A stretch of 39,809 nt of DNA, taken from positions 1 through 39,809 of the forward strand of contig JBEGQX010000335.1 of assembly GCA_041180805.1 (NCBI GenBank). The letters run 5' to 3'. Below the pieces are notes generated by a model. The model searched no databases, was not told the origin of the DNA, and saw only the letters and a list, made by a program, of their open reading frames with translations. Position numbers and translations under genes: made by a program. Shown here piece after piece: positions 14,891-23,792 of this stretch (its first letter is position 1; each line of letters starts with the position of its first letter). The stretch is from JBEGQX01 sp041180805. Lineage in GTDB: Bacteria > Planctomycetota > Planctomycetia > Gemmatales > Gemmataceae.

Positions 14891-16807
14891 ATGCTGATCG
14901 GCCAGATTTGTGATTTTGGAAATGATGGCGATGCACACTATCGCCTTCACGCCCCCAGCATGCAACTGGGTAAAATACCCGGCATAACCGCCGTGGACAG
15001 CCATTTCTTACACCCCCTGCTTTCCAGACTGATTGAACATGCGGATGTGCTGGTCATGCAGTTTGTAAACGATTGGGACCTGCTTTCCATCTGCGATTAC
15101 CGGAGAAGCCGGGGCAAGATCACGATTTTTGAAGCCAACGATTATTTTTTCGATCTTCAACCTTGGAACCCCATTGCCGCCAACTGGAGCGACCGGGAGA
15201 CACAGGAACTTTATAAAAGGCTTCTATCCCATGCGGATGGGGTGCAAACCAGCACGGAATTTCTGGCAGGCAAATGGCTTGAAATGGGAGCAAGAAAGGT
15301 TGCGGTATTCAAAAATCACCTGTTTCAGGTTCCTGACCTTTCTACTTTTCCACCGCGACCTTTCACCATCGGCTGGGCCGGTTCACCGGGGCACTTCGCC
15401 GATTTATTGCACATTGCTCCCACGCTGCAAAACTGGCTTGCCAAACACCCGGAAACCCGTTTGGCCATCATGACCAATGAACTGGCAAAAAGTTTCTTCC
15501 ACCTGCCTCAGGATCGATTCCTTTTCAGAAATTTTGGATCACTCGACCAATACCTGGATTTTCTAAAAACGCTTGATGTGGGCCTGGCACCCCTGCTTCC
15601 CACCGATTACAACCGTGGCCGGTCGGATGTGAAATTCCTGGAATACAGTTCGCAAGGGGTCCCGGGAATCTACCAGGATCTGGATCCTTACAAACGCATT
15701 GTGCAGGATGGCATTCACGGCATGCTGTTCCACTCTGCCGAGGATCTTGCGAACAAGCTGGATTTGCTTTATGCCGATGCCAACTTGCGAAATTGTATTC
15801 GTGGACAGGCGCATTCACTTGTCAAAAGTAATCGCCTGCTGGAAAACAATATCCAGGAGCGACTTGCCTGGTACCAATCATTTGAAACCACATGCGCCAC
15901 GGTCAATCAGAGTTTTCTGGCAGAGCTTGAACCATTCAAAGAAATTCCAGGCAGCAACTATTGTGCGTTGCGCGCCGGGGAGAATGAAAAACAGATTTTG
16001 AATAACCTTTCAAAAAACAATACCGCGGATACAGTTTCTTTACTTCAGAGCATACTTCAAAAAAAGCCGGATCATGTGCCAGCTTTGATTATCCTTTCCC
16101 AGCGGTTCAATGACGCGAAGCAATCCAGCCAGACATTACTTTTGGAACCCGGGTTACGCGAGCTTGCGCCTTACTCTGTCAAATGGCAAATGGAAATAAA
16201 TCGCGCTCTTTATTTGCGGGATAACACGCTAACCGCGGTACAAGGTTTCAGGGAACTCACCCGTAAACATCCAGATCATGTTCCAACATGGAAATATTAT
16301 TTGCGATTACTGGCCATAACAAAAAATAGTGCGGGCAGTGAAGAAGCTAACGCATGCCTGGAATCGTTTCCCGATTGCCACCCGGTTGCCATGGTTGCCG
16401 TTGGATCGCTTTCCCCGAAGGATCAAACTCTGGCCCTGAAAAAAATCCTGGAAAGAACTCGCGGAAACCTCGCACATTTTGAATACCATCATGCTCTCAG
16501 GCTATTACGATCCGCAGTGATGGAGTGTGTTAAAAACCAAACACCAAACGCTGAAACCATCAGTTTATTGGCCACAGCTTGCGAAGTTTTTCCTGAATCC
16601 ATGCAATTAAAAAACCAACTGGCCCTGCAGTTACAGCAAACCGGCCAGCTTGAGAAGGCATTGGAAGAATTTTCCAGCCTTGCAAAATCCCTGGAGATAC
16701 AACTGGTTGGCACGGAAGAACTCCCCCAGGAAGCCATGCCGTACCTCTGGCAGTTCGCCAGATTTATAGAAAAAGTATTGAAAGAAAAACCCCTTAATAG
16801 GGATTAG
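14891..16807 (+). CDS. GT-B type glycosyltransferase with C-terminal TPR-like region
   Basis: This 638-residue protein has a GT-B (GT1/GT4-like) region in the first 330 or so residues. The N-terminal domain ('RLHAPSMQLGKI', 'DVLVMQFVNDWDL', 'FEANDYFFDLQPWNP') is followed by the UDP-sugar binding half ('FTIGWAGSPGHFADL', 'DVGLAPLLPTDYNRGRSDVKFLEYSSQGVPGIYQD'), where the conserved Glu lies in 'KFLEYSS'. The C-terminal 300 residues are helical with TPR-like repeats ('LLQSILQKKPDHVPALIILSQ', 'KNQLALQLQQTGQLEKALEEF'). There is no membrane segment. It starts at ATG 14891. It overlaps the convergent membrane protein gene by four bases. The sugar and acceptor are unknown. Confidence 0.82.
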   Translation: MLIGQICDFGNDGDAHYRLHAPSMQLGKIPGITAVDSHFLHPLLSRLIEHADVLVMQFVNDWDLLSICDYRRSRGKITIFEANDYFFDLQPWNPIAANWSDRETQELYKRLLSHADGVQTSTEFLAGKWLEMGARKVAVFKNHLFQVPDLSTFPPRPFTIGWAGSPGHFADLLHIAPTLQNWLAKHPETRLAIMTNELAKSFFHLPQDRFLFRNFGSLDQYLDFLKTLDVGLAPLLPTDYNRGRSDVKFLEYSSQGVPGIYQDLDPYKRIVQDGIHGMLFHSAEDLANKLDLLYADANLRNCIRGQAHSLVKSNRLLENNIQERLAWYQSFETTCATVNQSFLAELEPFKEIPGSNYCALRAGENEKQILNNLSKNNTADTVSLLQSILQKKPDHVPALIILSQRFNDAKQSSQTLLLEPGLRELAPYSVKWQMEINRALYLRDNTLTAVQGFRELTRKHPDHVPTWKYYLRLLAITKNSAGSEEANACLESFPDCHPVAMVAVGSLSPKDQTLALKKILERTRGNLAHFEYHHALRLLRSAVMECVKNQTPNAETISLLATACEVFPESMQLKNQLALQLQQTGQLEKALEEFSSLAKSLEIQLVGTEELPQEAMPYLWQFARFIEKVLKEKPLNRD

Positions 16808-18729
16808 TTTTTGGAAATCCGCTTCCAGATTTCCCAGCCGGATTCCACACCCACCTTTTGGAAATGCTCACCCAGATCACGCCTTACCATCTGAAACATT
16901 CCACCATACCAAACTAAAGACTTTTCATCCCGGGCATCAAAATAGATTTCATCAAAGGGCGATTGAGTGACATTTCGAATCAAACGGTCGTAATGGTCTT
17001 TACTCATTGCCTCCAACGGATCAGGATATTCCTGCCAGGGCAAAATGTTGCCAAACCTTGGTATCAAGTAGGAATCCACGGTGAAATAAACAAGCCGCTT
17101 TGAAGGTAAACCTAAGGCCCGTTTTTTTAGAAACTCTCCCCTTTGGGTTAAAGATCGATGATACTCCTGGGAGATATAAGCGTTGCCCATATCGATGGCA
17201 TTTGCTGCAAGTGGTTGCCCTACTCGCACTACAGGAACTCCCCATTTCAGCGGATTGGTTGAAAGCTGCCATTTCCATGGCTTCAAAGACCACTGAACCA
17301 CTCCCTGAAGTTGAAACACAATAATGCCAAGCGCCAAGGCGGAACCAAGGAGAATTGGTTTTTTATTTTTCTTGAGAAGAGCCTTTTCCAAATCAATCAC
17401 CAAAAATCCATACATGAAATAATAAGAACAAAGATAGGCGGGTTCTGGCCTGTTCACAAAATAAGCAAACCAAACTAAAAACATGACCCCTAAGGCACAA
17501 CGGTAAGCGTCCTTGAATGAGATTCTGGTATTCCAAGCCGAATAAACAACCACCAACGACACATGAATAAACATAAATACTGGCCAAAAAGTTATCGGGT
17601 CGTTGGTTGCCCACGCCCCGGAAGCACCTTTGAAAGCTGGATAAACATATTCAGCCAACCCACTAACCCCAAAGAAAACTCCAAGTATGCAATAGCAGGC
17701 AAAACTAAAAATACACCAAACCATCAAAAAGCCCAAAATCAGCATTCCAAATGGCTGAAAATATTTTCGAATGTTTTTGGTGGTAGAATTTATCCTTAGA
17801 AAAACAAATGCCAGAAGCCCCACTGTGGCCGCAATACCAGATTCCACATTGTTCAAAATCGAAAATGCGGCCAGACTTCCACACGTAAAACCCAGCCAGT
17901 TAATTGAAGCCTTCCGCATCCATAGCAAGGTAACCAGGGAAACAGTTATTCCCGCGGTACGGATGGGGGAATGATTCATGGGAACCATCATCTGGGTGGA
18001 AGAATAATACCAATGCATGAGAAATAGCATGGGCACCAAGATATAAAGCATTCTTTTTCCAGACCATTTCCAATACCCATATGCAGCCAGCAAAATATAA
18101 AAGAAGTCTGAATAATGCACAACTTTCAAAAGATCACCAAGAGAAACCAATCCGCCCCTGGCTTTCTCAACACCAGCAACCAAAAGAGTGATCAACATTC
18201 CATATTTCGGCGAAATGCTTTCAAACAGTTTATCACCATCGGAAAGCTTGTCTGAGTGACCAACTATGAAAGCAAAGTGCATGTTCACAAGCGCCATATG
18301 GGCATCATCTCGCTGGGAGAAATCTGCGACTTTTCCCAAGGATTTTGCAAAAGGCAACATGGCCAAAACCAAAACCAAACTAAAAAGCAATGGATGATTC
18401 AACCAACTTGCATGCAAGCCAATCTTTGGGATATGAAATAGTTGTTTTTTAAAAGGTAATGGGCAAAATCCACCGATGAGGACAATCAACGCTATCAGAA
18501 TTAAAATGAATTTATGAATTCGAAACCTTCCGGAAGCATTCGTAAGAAGGTTCGTGTAAATCGTATACCCATTCATTTGTTGTTCGCCAACAAATGGTGT
18601 TATTTCCGGATTTATTTTTTGGACCTGCAATGGCCAGATTTTATTTCCAAAAAATGCGACACACAAAACAAACAGAATGGAAGTCGCTAAAATCAAATAC
18701 CTAAGTGAAACTTTTTCCACAATATTCAC
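16804..18729 (-). CDS. Polytopic membrane protein of the polysaccharide locus
   Basis: I do not recognise a specific family. The 641-residue protein has about a dozen hydrophobic segments between residues 10 and 480, and a soluble C-terminal part of about 150 residues ('NAIDMGNAYISQEYHRSL', 'DRLIRNVTQSPFDEIYFDARDEKS'). A soluble C-terminal domain after many membrane spans is common in GT-C glycosyltransferases, and an acidic pair near the first loops ('FSQRDDAHMALVN') might serve as the catalytic site. A polymerase is another possibility. It starts at GTG 18729, eight bases after the rffA-like stop, and is the last gene of the nine-gene operon. Its codon use and A+T content resemble those of the operon rather than the flanks. 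Confidence 0.75.
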   Translation of the reverse strand: MNIVEKVSLRYLILATSILFVLCVAFFGNKIWPLQVQKINPEITPFVGEQQMNGYTIYTNLLTNASGRFRIHKFILILIALIVLIGGFCPLPFKKQLFHIPKIGLHASWLNHPLLFSLVLVLAMLPFAKSLGKVADFSQRDDAHMALVNMHFAFIVGHSDKLSDGDKLFESISPKYGMLITLLVAGVEKARGGLVSLGDLLKVVHYSDFFYILLAAYGYWKWSGKRMLYILVPMLFLMHWYYSSTQMMVPMNHSPIRTAGITVSLVTLLWMRKASINWLGFTCGSLAAFSILNNVESGIAATVGLLAFVFLRINSTTKNIRKYFQPFGMLILGFLMVWCIFSFACYCILGVFFGVSGLAEYVYPAFKGASGAWATNDPITFWPVFMFIHVSLVVVYSAWNTRISFKDAYRCALGVMFLVWFAYFVNRPEPAYLCSYYFMYGFLVIDLEKALLKKNKKPILLGSALALGIIVFQLQGVVQWSLKPWKWQLSTNPLKWGVPVVRVGQPLAANAIDMGNAYISQEYHRSLTQRGEFLKKRALGLPSKRLVYFTVDSYLIPRFGNILPWQEYPDPLEAMSKDHYDRLIRNVTQSPFDEIYFDARDEKSLVWYGGMFQMVRRDLGEHFQKVGVESGWEIWKRISKN

Positions 18730-18737
18730 CCATAGCT

Positions 18738-19922
18738 TCAGGCTACTTTTTTAAGAGTTAAATCTGCGTCATCGCCATCCTTTAGATATGCAATATTTAT
18801 GGACCTGCAAGCTTGAATGACTTTTCCCTGATCATGCTCTGAAAGGTCATTAAAAAATGGCAACCGGACCAGCCTATCACTGCAATTTTCGGTAATGGGG
18901 CAATCCCCTGTTTTGCCACCAAATTTTTTACCCATTTCGGAAAGATGGAGTGGAAGATAATGAAATACGGTGTGGATTCCCTGGGCTTTGAGAATTGCCA
19001 TGAATTTCGTTCGAGCACCAAGACTTGGAAGCAACATATAGTACAAATGGTAAGCTGGCGTGCAATCTGAGGGAACATGGGGAAGGCCAACCTGATTTTC
19101 CTCTGCCCAATCCTTAAGCTCCCCATGGTAACGATTCCAGATTTTCTTTCGCTTTTCCTGGATTTCCTGATATTTCTCCAGTTGAGCCAATAACAAAGCT
19201 GCCAAAATATCCGAGGGCAGGAAACTGGAACCGATATCCACCCAAGTATATTTGTCAACCATTCCCCTGAAAAAACGATTCCTATTAGTTCCTTTTTCCC
19301 GGATGATCTCAGCCCGTTCAGCAAATTTATGGTCATTAATTAGTAGAGCGCCACCTTCACCACAGTTGAAATTTTTGGTCTCGTGGAAGCTTTGCGTGGC
19401 AAGGCATCCGAAAGTGCCAAGGTGCCTGCCCTTGTAAAGGCCGAACAATCCGTGGGCATTATCTTCAATCACGGGAATCCCAAACCGCCTGCCAATTTCA
19501 AGAATAACGCTCATTTCACAGGAAATACCACCGTAGTGCACCGGAATTATAGCTTTTGTCCTGGGAGTGATACTGGACTCCAATAATCGCTCGTCCAAGT
19601 TCAATGTATCCGGTCTTATATCCACAAAAACCGGCTTGGCACCTCTTAAAACAAAGGCATTTATGGTGGATACAAATGTAAATGAAGGAACTATTACTTC
19701 GTCACCTTGCTGAATGTCCAAAAGAATCGCTGCCATTTCCAATGCATGCGTGCAAGATGTGGCAAGCAAAACCTTTGGTACTCCCAAAACCTGTTCAAGC
19801 AAAGCATGGCATCTTTTTGTAAATGGGCCATCCCCGGAAAGATGCATATTTGCCACTGCCTGATACAAATAGGATTCACTGCCAGGAACCACATAAGGTT
19901 TATTGAACGGGATTTTGTTCAT
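18738..19922 (-). CDS. rffA: RffA/WecE-type dTDP-sugar 4-aminotransferase
   Basis: This 394-residue PLP enzyme of the DegT/DnrJ/EryC1/StrS family closely follows E. coli RffA/WecE: 'IPFNKPYVVPG', 'GDGPFTKRC', 'TSCTHALEMAAILLDI', 'SFHETKNF' with the PLP lysine at Lys183, and 'EIIREKGTNRNRFFRG'. RffA makes dTDP-4-amino-4,6-dideoxygalactose from dTDP-4-keto-6-deoxyglucose. ATG 19922 has AAGGA upstream and gives a 10-base gap to the previous gene; the longer frame to 20009 would overlap it. The NeuD-type acyltransferase two genes upstream could acylate the amino sugar. No dTDP-glucose synthase or dehydratase is in the window, so the substrate must be made elsewhere. Confidence 0.92.
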   Translation of the reverse strand: MNKIPFNKPYVVPGSESYLYQAVANMHLSGDGPFTKRCHALLEQVLGVPKVLLATSCTHALEMAAILLDIQQGDEVIVPSFTFVSTINAFVLRGAKPVFVDIRPDTLNLDERLLESSITPRTKAIIPVHYGGISCEMSVILEIGRRFGIPVIEDNAHGLFGLYKGRHLGTFGCLATQSFHETKNFNCGEGGALLINDHKFAERAEIIREKGTNRNRFFRGMVDKYTWVDIGSSFLPSDILAALLLAQLEKYQEIQEKRKKIWNRYHGELKDWAEENQVGLPHVPSDCTPAYHLYYMLLPSLGARTKFMAILKAQGIHTVFHYLPLHLSEMGKKFGGKTGDCPITENCSDRLVRLPFFNDLSEHDQGKVIQACRSINIAYLKDGDDADLTLKKVA

Positions 19923-19932
19923 GATTTTCCTT

Positions 19933-20754
19933 TTATCCGGCATTTCGCAAATTAAGCGCACTTTTTTCTTCAATTGGATTTTCACCCACGGCAAGAATCG
20001 AAGTACCAAAAGGCATGCGTAAACCTAAATTCAGTAATCCGCATTCAATATTGAGCACAAAACCCATCAAATAATTCATAAGAGGGGAAATTCTCAACTC
20101 TTGGTTCGCCAATTGTCTATCACCATTTTTTTTGCTAAATCCCATGTTTTTCTTGAAATGACCGATTTTTCTAGATAACCACATTGCAGGATAAAGAGGC
20201 ATCATGACGGGTTCATTTCTGGGAACATGAAAACCAGCTTCCAAAAGAACATTTTTTAAAGTTTTGCATGTATACCTTCTGTAGTGTCCCGCAACCACAT
20301 CAACATAACTCCACAAACTCATAGATGCAGGCACTGTAATTAATAGTTTTCCGCCAGGCCTTAATGATTTTCTGATTTCTTTCAAAGCTGCCACATCGTC
20401 AGGCAAATGCTCCAACACATCAAAAAGCCCAATCAAATCAAAGGCTGGCCATTCAGGAAGGTTATAAATGTCCGCTTGGCGAAGTTCACACTTTACACGG
20501 CCTTTAGCTCGGGAAAGACCTTCTTCAAACAACTCGGAGCCAACCAAAGTGGAATCTGGAAGCCTTTTTTCTATTTCTCTAAGGACGTTTCCATTTCCGC
20601 AGCCAAGTTCAAGAATTCTTGGTTTTTTTTGAGAACCAATCAAACCTTTTATTGTCTTACCAATTAAATTATTTCGGTATCTAAACCAGAAATGCTTTTC
20701 TTCCGCTTCAAAAAGGCTATCAAAGTCAGGTTTTGAATAATCTTCTAAATTCAT
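19933..20754 (-). CDS. Class I SAM-dependent methyltransferase
   Basis: This 273-residue protein has the SAM-binding motif 'ILELGCGNG' (47-55), an acidic residue after strand 2 ('LVGSELFEEGL'), 'DLIGLFDVLEHLPDDVAALKEI' and 'LRPGGKLLITVP', all typical of Methyltransf_11/23 enzymes. The N-terminal 'EEKHFWFRYRN' is common in methyltransferases of glycan clusters. The C-terminal third has a hydrophobic stretch ('ISPLMNYLMGFVLNIECGLL') that may associate with the membrane. ATG 20754 directly abuts the stop of the preceding gene. A sugar or lipid carrier is the probable target, from context only. Confidence 0.88.
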   Translation of the reverse strand: MNLEDYSKPDFDSLFEAEEKHFWFRYRNNLIGKTIKGLIGSQKKPRILELGCGNGNVLREIEKRLPDSTLVGSELFEEGLSRAKGRVKCELRQADIYNLPEWPAFDLIGLFDVLEHLPDDVAALKEIRKSLRPGGKLLITVPASMSLWSYVDVVAGHYRRYTCKTLKNVLLEAGFHVPRNEPVMMPLYPAMWLSRKIGHFKKNMGFSKKNGDRQLANQELRISPLMNYLMGFVLNIECGLLNLGLRMPFGTSILAVGENPIEEKSALNLRNAG

Positions 20755-21669
20755 TTATTTTTCTCCGGATTTCAAAACTGCAATGCCGAAACCGGTTTTC
20801 CCATAATGATTGCCGTTATAGAACAGATACAAATTCCTGCCATGGCGTATCAAACTTGGATACGCAACCATTTCGGAATCCCAACCTGAACTGGAAACAT
20901 CAACGATGGGCCCTGCTTTTCTTGTGAATGTAATTCCATCATTCGATTCAGCATATCCAATGCGGTAAGCATCTCCCCTGTAGCAAAACCACATCTTAAA
21001 TAATCCGTTTTCCTTTAATACCCAAGGCCTGCATAACGCATATTCTTCGGGAAGCTTTAGATTTAGTGATATGGCGCCTTCCACATTCCACTGCACTCCA
21101 TCAGCAGACCATGCGTATTTAATCACATGGTTCATATCCGACTGCTGTGCCCCCCATGTTAAATTAGACCCATACCACATCTTCCAGATCGAACCATCCC
21201 TGATCACACAAGGATAGGAAATAGTAAATGGATCATGAACATTACGATCAATCATCGGTACGGGGGATGTTCTTTTAGCCTCGCTGCTCTCAGCGGAAAT
21301 AACAGCCAATCCGATTGAATTCCTCCAAGGAACCGTTACACCAAGATTCCAACCCATGTAATAAAGCCAGGTATTTTCGCCGTTTTTCAGTACACAGCCA
21401 ATGGAAACACCACTGTCATCAAAAGCCCCCAAAACCCCTGGGGCGAGCACAGGTCCAGGGGAAAGTCCAATTTTTTTGAATTCCTCATCTTTCAAATACA
21501 TATCCAAAAACCAAATATGAGTTCTTTGCGAATCATCCCTGGACCCGAAATAAACTCGAAAAAGATCCTCTTTCACATGAGTGACCACTGGATTGGATGC
21601 ATGAGTCCGCATCCGAGGAATGGTGCCATCGGGGCAAAAAACTTGGCCCAGCTTTTTAAAAGCCAACAT
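20755..21669 (-). CDS. Five-bladed beta-propeller protein (GH43/GH32-like fold)
   Basis: This 304-residue protein has repeated blades with 'RVYFGSRDD', 'WLYYMGWNLG', 'KMWYGSNLTW', 'MWFCYRGDAYRIGYAESNDGITF' and 'YLFYNGNHYGKTGFGIA'. These are the patterns of the arabinanase/levansucrase/invertase superfamily. Without a secretion signal and with a place inside a sugar-modification operon, it may act on a cytoplasmic glycan intermediate or bind sugar without hydrolysis. The start codon overlaps the stop of the neuD-like gene by one base (TAATG), so the two are translationally coupled. Catalytic residues were not assigned with confidence. Confidence 0.72.
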   Translation of the reverse strand: MLAFKKLGQVFCPDGTIPRMRTHASNPVVTHVKEDLFRVYFGSRDDSQRTHIWFLDMYLKDEEFKKIGLSPGPVLAPGVLGAFDDSGVSIGCVLKNGENTWLYYMGWNLGVTVPWRNSIGLAVISAESSEAKRTSPVPMIDRNVHDPFTISYPCVIRDGSIWKMWYGSNLTWGAQQSDMNHVIKYAWSADGVQWNVEGAISLNLKLPEEYALCRPWVLKENGLFKMWFCYRGDAYRIGYAESNDGITFTRKAGPIVDVSSSGWDSEMVAYPSLIRHGRNLYLFYNGNHYGKTGFGIAVLKSGEK

Positions 21670-22334
21670 TAAATACCCCTTAAGCGATTACTTGGAACGG
21701 CTGAAAGTTCAGCGGGAGTCCCCTTAAAAACACTGGCATCTGCCGCATCTTTAAGGATCAAGGAACCCGCACCTATCAAGCAGTCATTTCCAATCGTAAC
21801 CGAATCTTTAAATGCAGAATTCACCCCAACAAAGCAACGCTCCCCAATTTTTACATGACCGGACACCACCACGTGACTGGATATAAATGTATGGTCACCA
21901 ATCGTTGCATCATGGCCAATGTGGTTTCCACTCCAAATGATCACATCGTTTCCAATTTTCACACCCGGCTGAATGACATTGTTCTCAAAGACAAAACAAT
22001 TATCCCCAAGACAACTCTGATCAAATACAAAGGCGTGCGGGCTAATGTAAGTGATCAATTCATAACCTTTGCTTTTACATTGGTGGTAGATTTCACTTCT
22101 TGCCTTGTTCAGGTTTTTAAACCCTATCGCAACAAACATACGGAAATCGGTAACTGGGAATTCATTGCTGACAGTTTCAAAAGGAACAACAGGCTTATCC
22201 AGGAATAATGGCGCCTGAATGAATTGTGAGTGCACCGTAAAAGCAACAACTTCAAATTCGGATGATCTCTGTAAATACAGGAAGGCAATCCTGGAAAAAT
22301 CCCCCAACCCAAAGAGAATGACTTTTTTTTTCAC
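21669..22334 (-). CDS. NeuD/PglD-type sugar O/N-acyltransferase
   Basis: This 221-residue protein has an N-terminal nucleotide-sugar binding Rossmann-like part ('VILFGLGDFSRIAFLYLQ', residues 5-22) and a left-handed beta-helix of hexapeptide repeats ('GDNCFVFENNVIQPGVKIGNDVII', split by imperfect turns) with the active-site His in 'GNHIGHDATIGDH' (His141 by analogy with PglD). Such enzymes acylate amino or hydroxyl groups of nucleotide sugars from acyl-CoA. It starts at GTG 22334 with AAGGTG upstream. A natural substrate would be the 4-amino sugar of the RffA-type enzyme in the same operon, which is inference. Confidence 0.9.
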   Translation of the reverse strand: MKKKVILFGLGDFSRIAFLYLQRSSEFEVVAFTVHSQFIQAPLFLDKPVVPFETVSNEFPVTDFRMFVAIGFKNLNKARSEIYHQCKSKGYELITYISPHAFVFDQSCLGDNCFVFENNVIQPGVKIGNDVIIWSGNHIGHDATIGDHTFISSHVVVSGHVKIGERCFVGVNSAFKDSVTIGNDCLIGAGSLILKDAADASVFKGTPAELSAVPSNRLRGI

Positions 22335-22342
22335 TTTTCACC

Positions 22343-23164
22343 TTATCCTTGCCCTGCGCGATACAGTCTTTTTTCTGACGGCTGGTAATATTCGTCCAAA
22401 CTTGTAACCACCCTTGTAAACCATCCTAATAATTGCTTAGTTCGCTCCGGAAGTAATTGAATCTTGTCAGCTCCTATAGCACGCACATAATCGATTTGTT
22501 GCTTGATGTAAGACCTTGTAAATTGCATGTTAATTGCAAGTCTATCTTTGCCAGATCTGTTCATGCCGGCAGCATGCCACAAAGTAGAATCAAAAACAAT
22601 CATGCTGCCAGCAGAACACTCTACTGGTCTAGCAGTCATTTCGAGATATTCCCTTGATGGCTGAATCGTACTTTGCTGGGTTGCGATAGAAACCAATGTT
22701 CCCCCATTATCAGAAGTAAAATCATCAATTGGAAAGAACACGTTTATTGAAAGTAATACCCCGTTCAAAACTCTTGGAAAATCCATGTGGTACCGATTTT
22801 GAAAAACTGATGGAGACTCGCCCTCTGGATAAGAAGGCAAAATAAACCCATTCTGCAAATGTAATATCGCGGTGTTGGAAACTGTTGCATCAACAACTTG
22901 CAAGACTTCAGGGATTTCCAGATATTTAAAAAAGAAATCTGAATATCGGAACATCAATCTCAAAACGCCCAACTCCCCGGCAGTTTTCAATCTTTCTGAC
23001 CCAACATCCCGGATTATTTCTTTTTGAACGCGATAAAGCTCCGATTTACTGCTCTCAATATGTGATGGCTCCAAAACGTTTTTAACAAGGGCCACACCTT
23101 GAAAATCAATTGCCTCTTTAAGCAAATCAATCCACCCGTTTTTTTTTGCATCTAAAACAATCAT
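22343..23164 (-). CDS. PhyH-family Fe(II)/2-oxoglutarate dioxygenase
   Basis: This 273-residue protein has the phytanoyl-CoA dioxygenase facial triad: 'YHMDF' (His126, Asp128) and 'LWHAAG' (His197), and the 2-oxoglutarate binding Arg in 'KDRLAIN' (Arg208). Members hydroxylate varied small molecules and lipids. Its place between a methyltransferase and a NeuD-type gene suggests hydroxylation of a sugar, acyl group or lipid carrier of the polysaccharide. It starts at ATG 23164, one base after the stop of the upstream gene, so it is tightly coupled. PhyH proteins occur in some surface-polysaccharide loci, but no substrate can be read from the sequence. Confidence 0.85.
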   Translation of the reverse strand: MIVLDAKKNGWIDLLKEAIDFQGVALVKNVLEPSHIESSKSELYRVQKEIIRDVGSERLKTAGELGVLRLMFRYSDFFFKYLEIPEVLQVVDATVSNTAILHLQNGFILPSYPEGESPSVFQNRYHMDFPRVLNGVLLSINVFFPIDDFTSDNGGTLVSIATQQSTIQPSREYLEMTARPVECSAGSMIVFDSTLWHAAGMNRSGKDRLAINMQFTRSYIKQQIDYVRAIGADKIQLLPERTKQLLGWFTRVVTSLDEYYQPSEKRLYRAGQG

Positions 23165-23165
23165 C

Positions 23166-23792
23166 CTACACCTGCTTTTTGACGATTATGGTAAATTCAT
23201 ACAGGCCATAGTCATGCAACAACGCAACCTGTTTGGAAAAATTCCTTTTACAAAAATCAAATAACTCTAAAGGATCCGCATAATAAAGATAATCCCGCAT
23301 TTTTTCTTTGTCGGAGTATGAGGTCAGTGCGTTAAACGCAAATCCATGGGTACACAAATTATCGATTTCTTTAAGGGTTTCTTTAATATATTTATTCCAC
23401 TCTGAATCATGGCGGTTTAAACGCACATTAAACACCCCCGAAGCGACCAGATAAGTTACTCCGGCAAGATCTGAGGAATTGCTGGTGAACATGGTCCGGT
23501 TATCTGACTTATGAGATTCCCTGGCTTTTTGTAACATTAACTCAGCTATGTCAAAACCTTTATATTCTACCTTCCAAGTTCCAATATTTAAATAATCGAG
23601 AAGTGCACCATAACCACAACCAAAATCTCCAAGGGAAAACTCAGTTGCAGTTCCACAAACCTTCATTAATTGGTCAAACCTAATGTGCTGGGATTCGATC
23701 CCATTCCAATCAACCCCACGAGGGGTACACCCATGTTTGACCAATTTATCCGAGTAATAATCGGAAACATCATGCAACATTTTGAATGTCAT
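23166..23792 (-). CDS. SAM-dependent methyltransferase
   Basis: This 208-residue protein has the SAM loop 'LGDFGCGYGALLDYL' (Asp56 to Gly62) and the fold 'YKGFDIAELMLQKARE', followed by 'TYLVASGVFNVRLN' as motif III-IV. ATG 23792 has GGGGAG seven bases upstream and overlaps the end of the GT2 gene by 23 bases; the longer GTG frame to 23891 is not needed. It is the third gene of the operon. The second half differs from the methyltransferase at 19933, so this is not a duplicate. Target unknown, probably a sugar hydroxyl or carboxyl. Confidence 0.82.
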   Translation of the reverse strand: MTFKMLHDVSDYYSDKLVKHGCTPRGVDWNGIESQHIRFDQLMKVCGTATEFSLGDFGCGYGALLDYLNIGTWKVEYKGFDIAELMLQKARESHKSDNRTMFTSNSSDLAGVTYLVASGVFNVRLNRHDSEWNKYIKETLKEIDNLCTHGFAFNALTSYSDKEKMRDYLYYADPLELFDFCKRNFSKQVALLHDYGLYEFTIIVKKQV

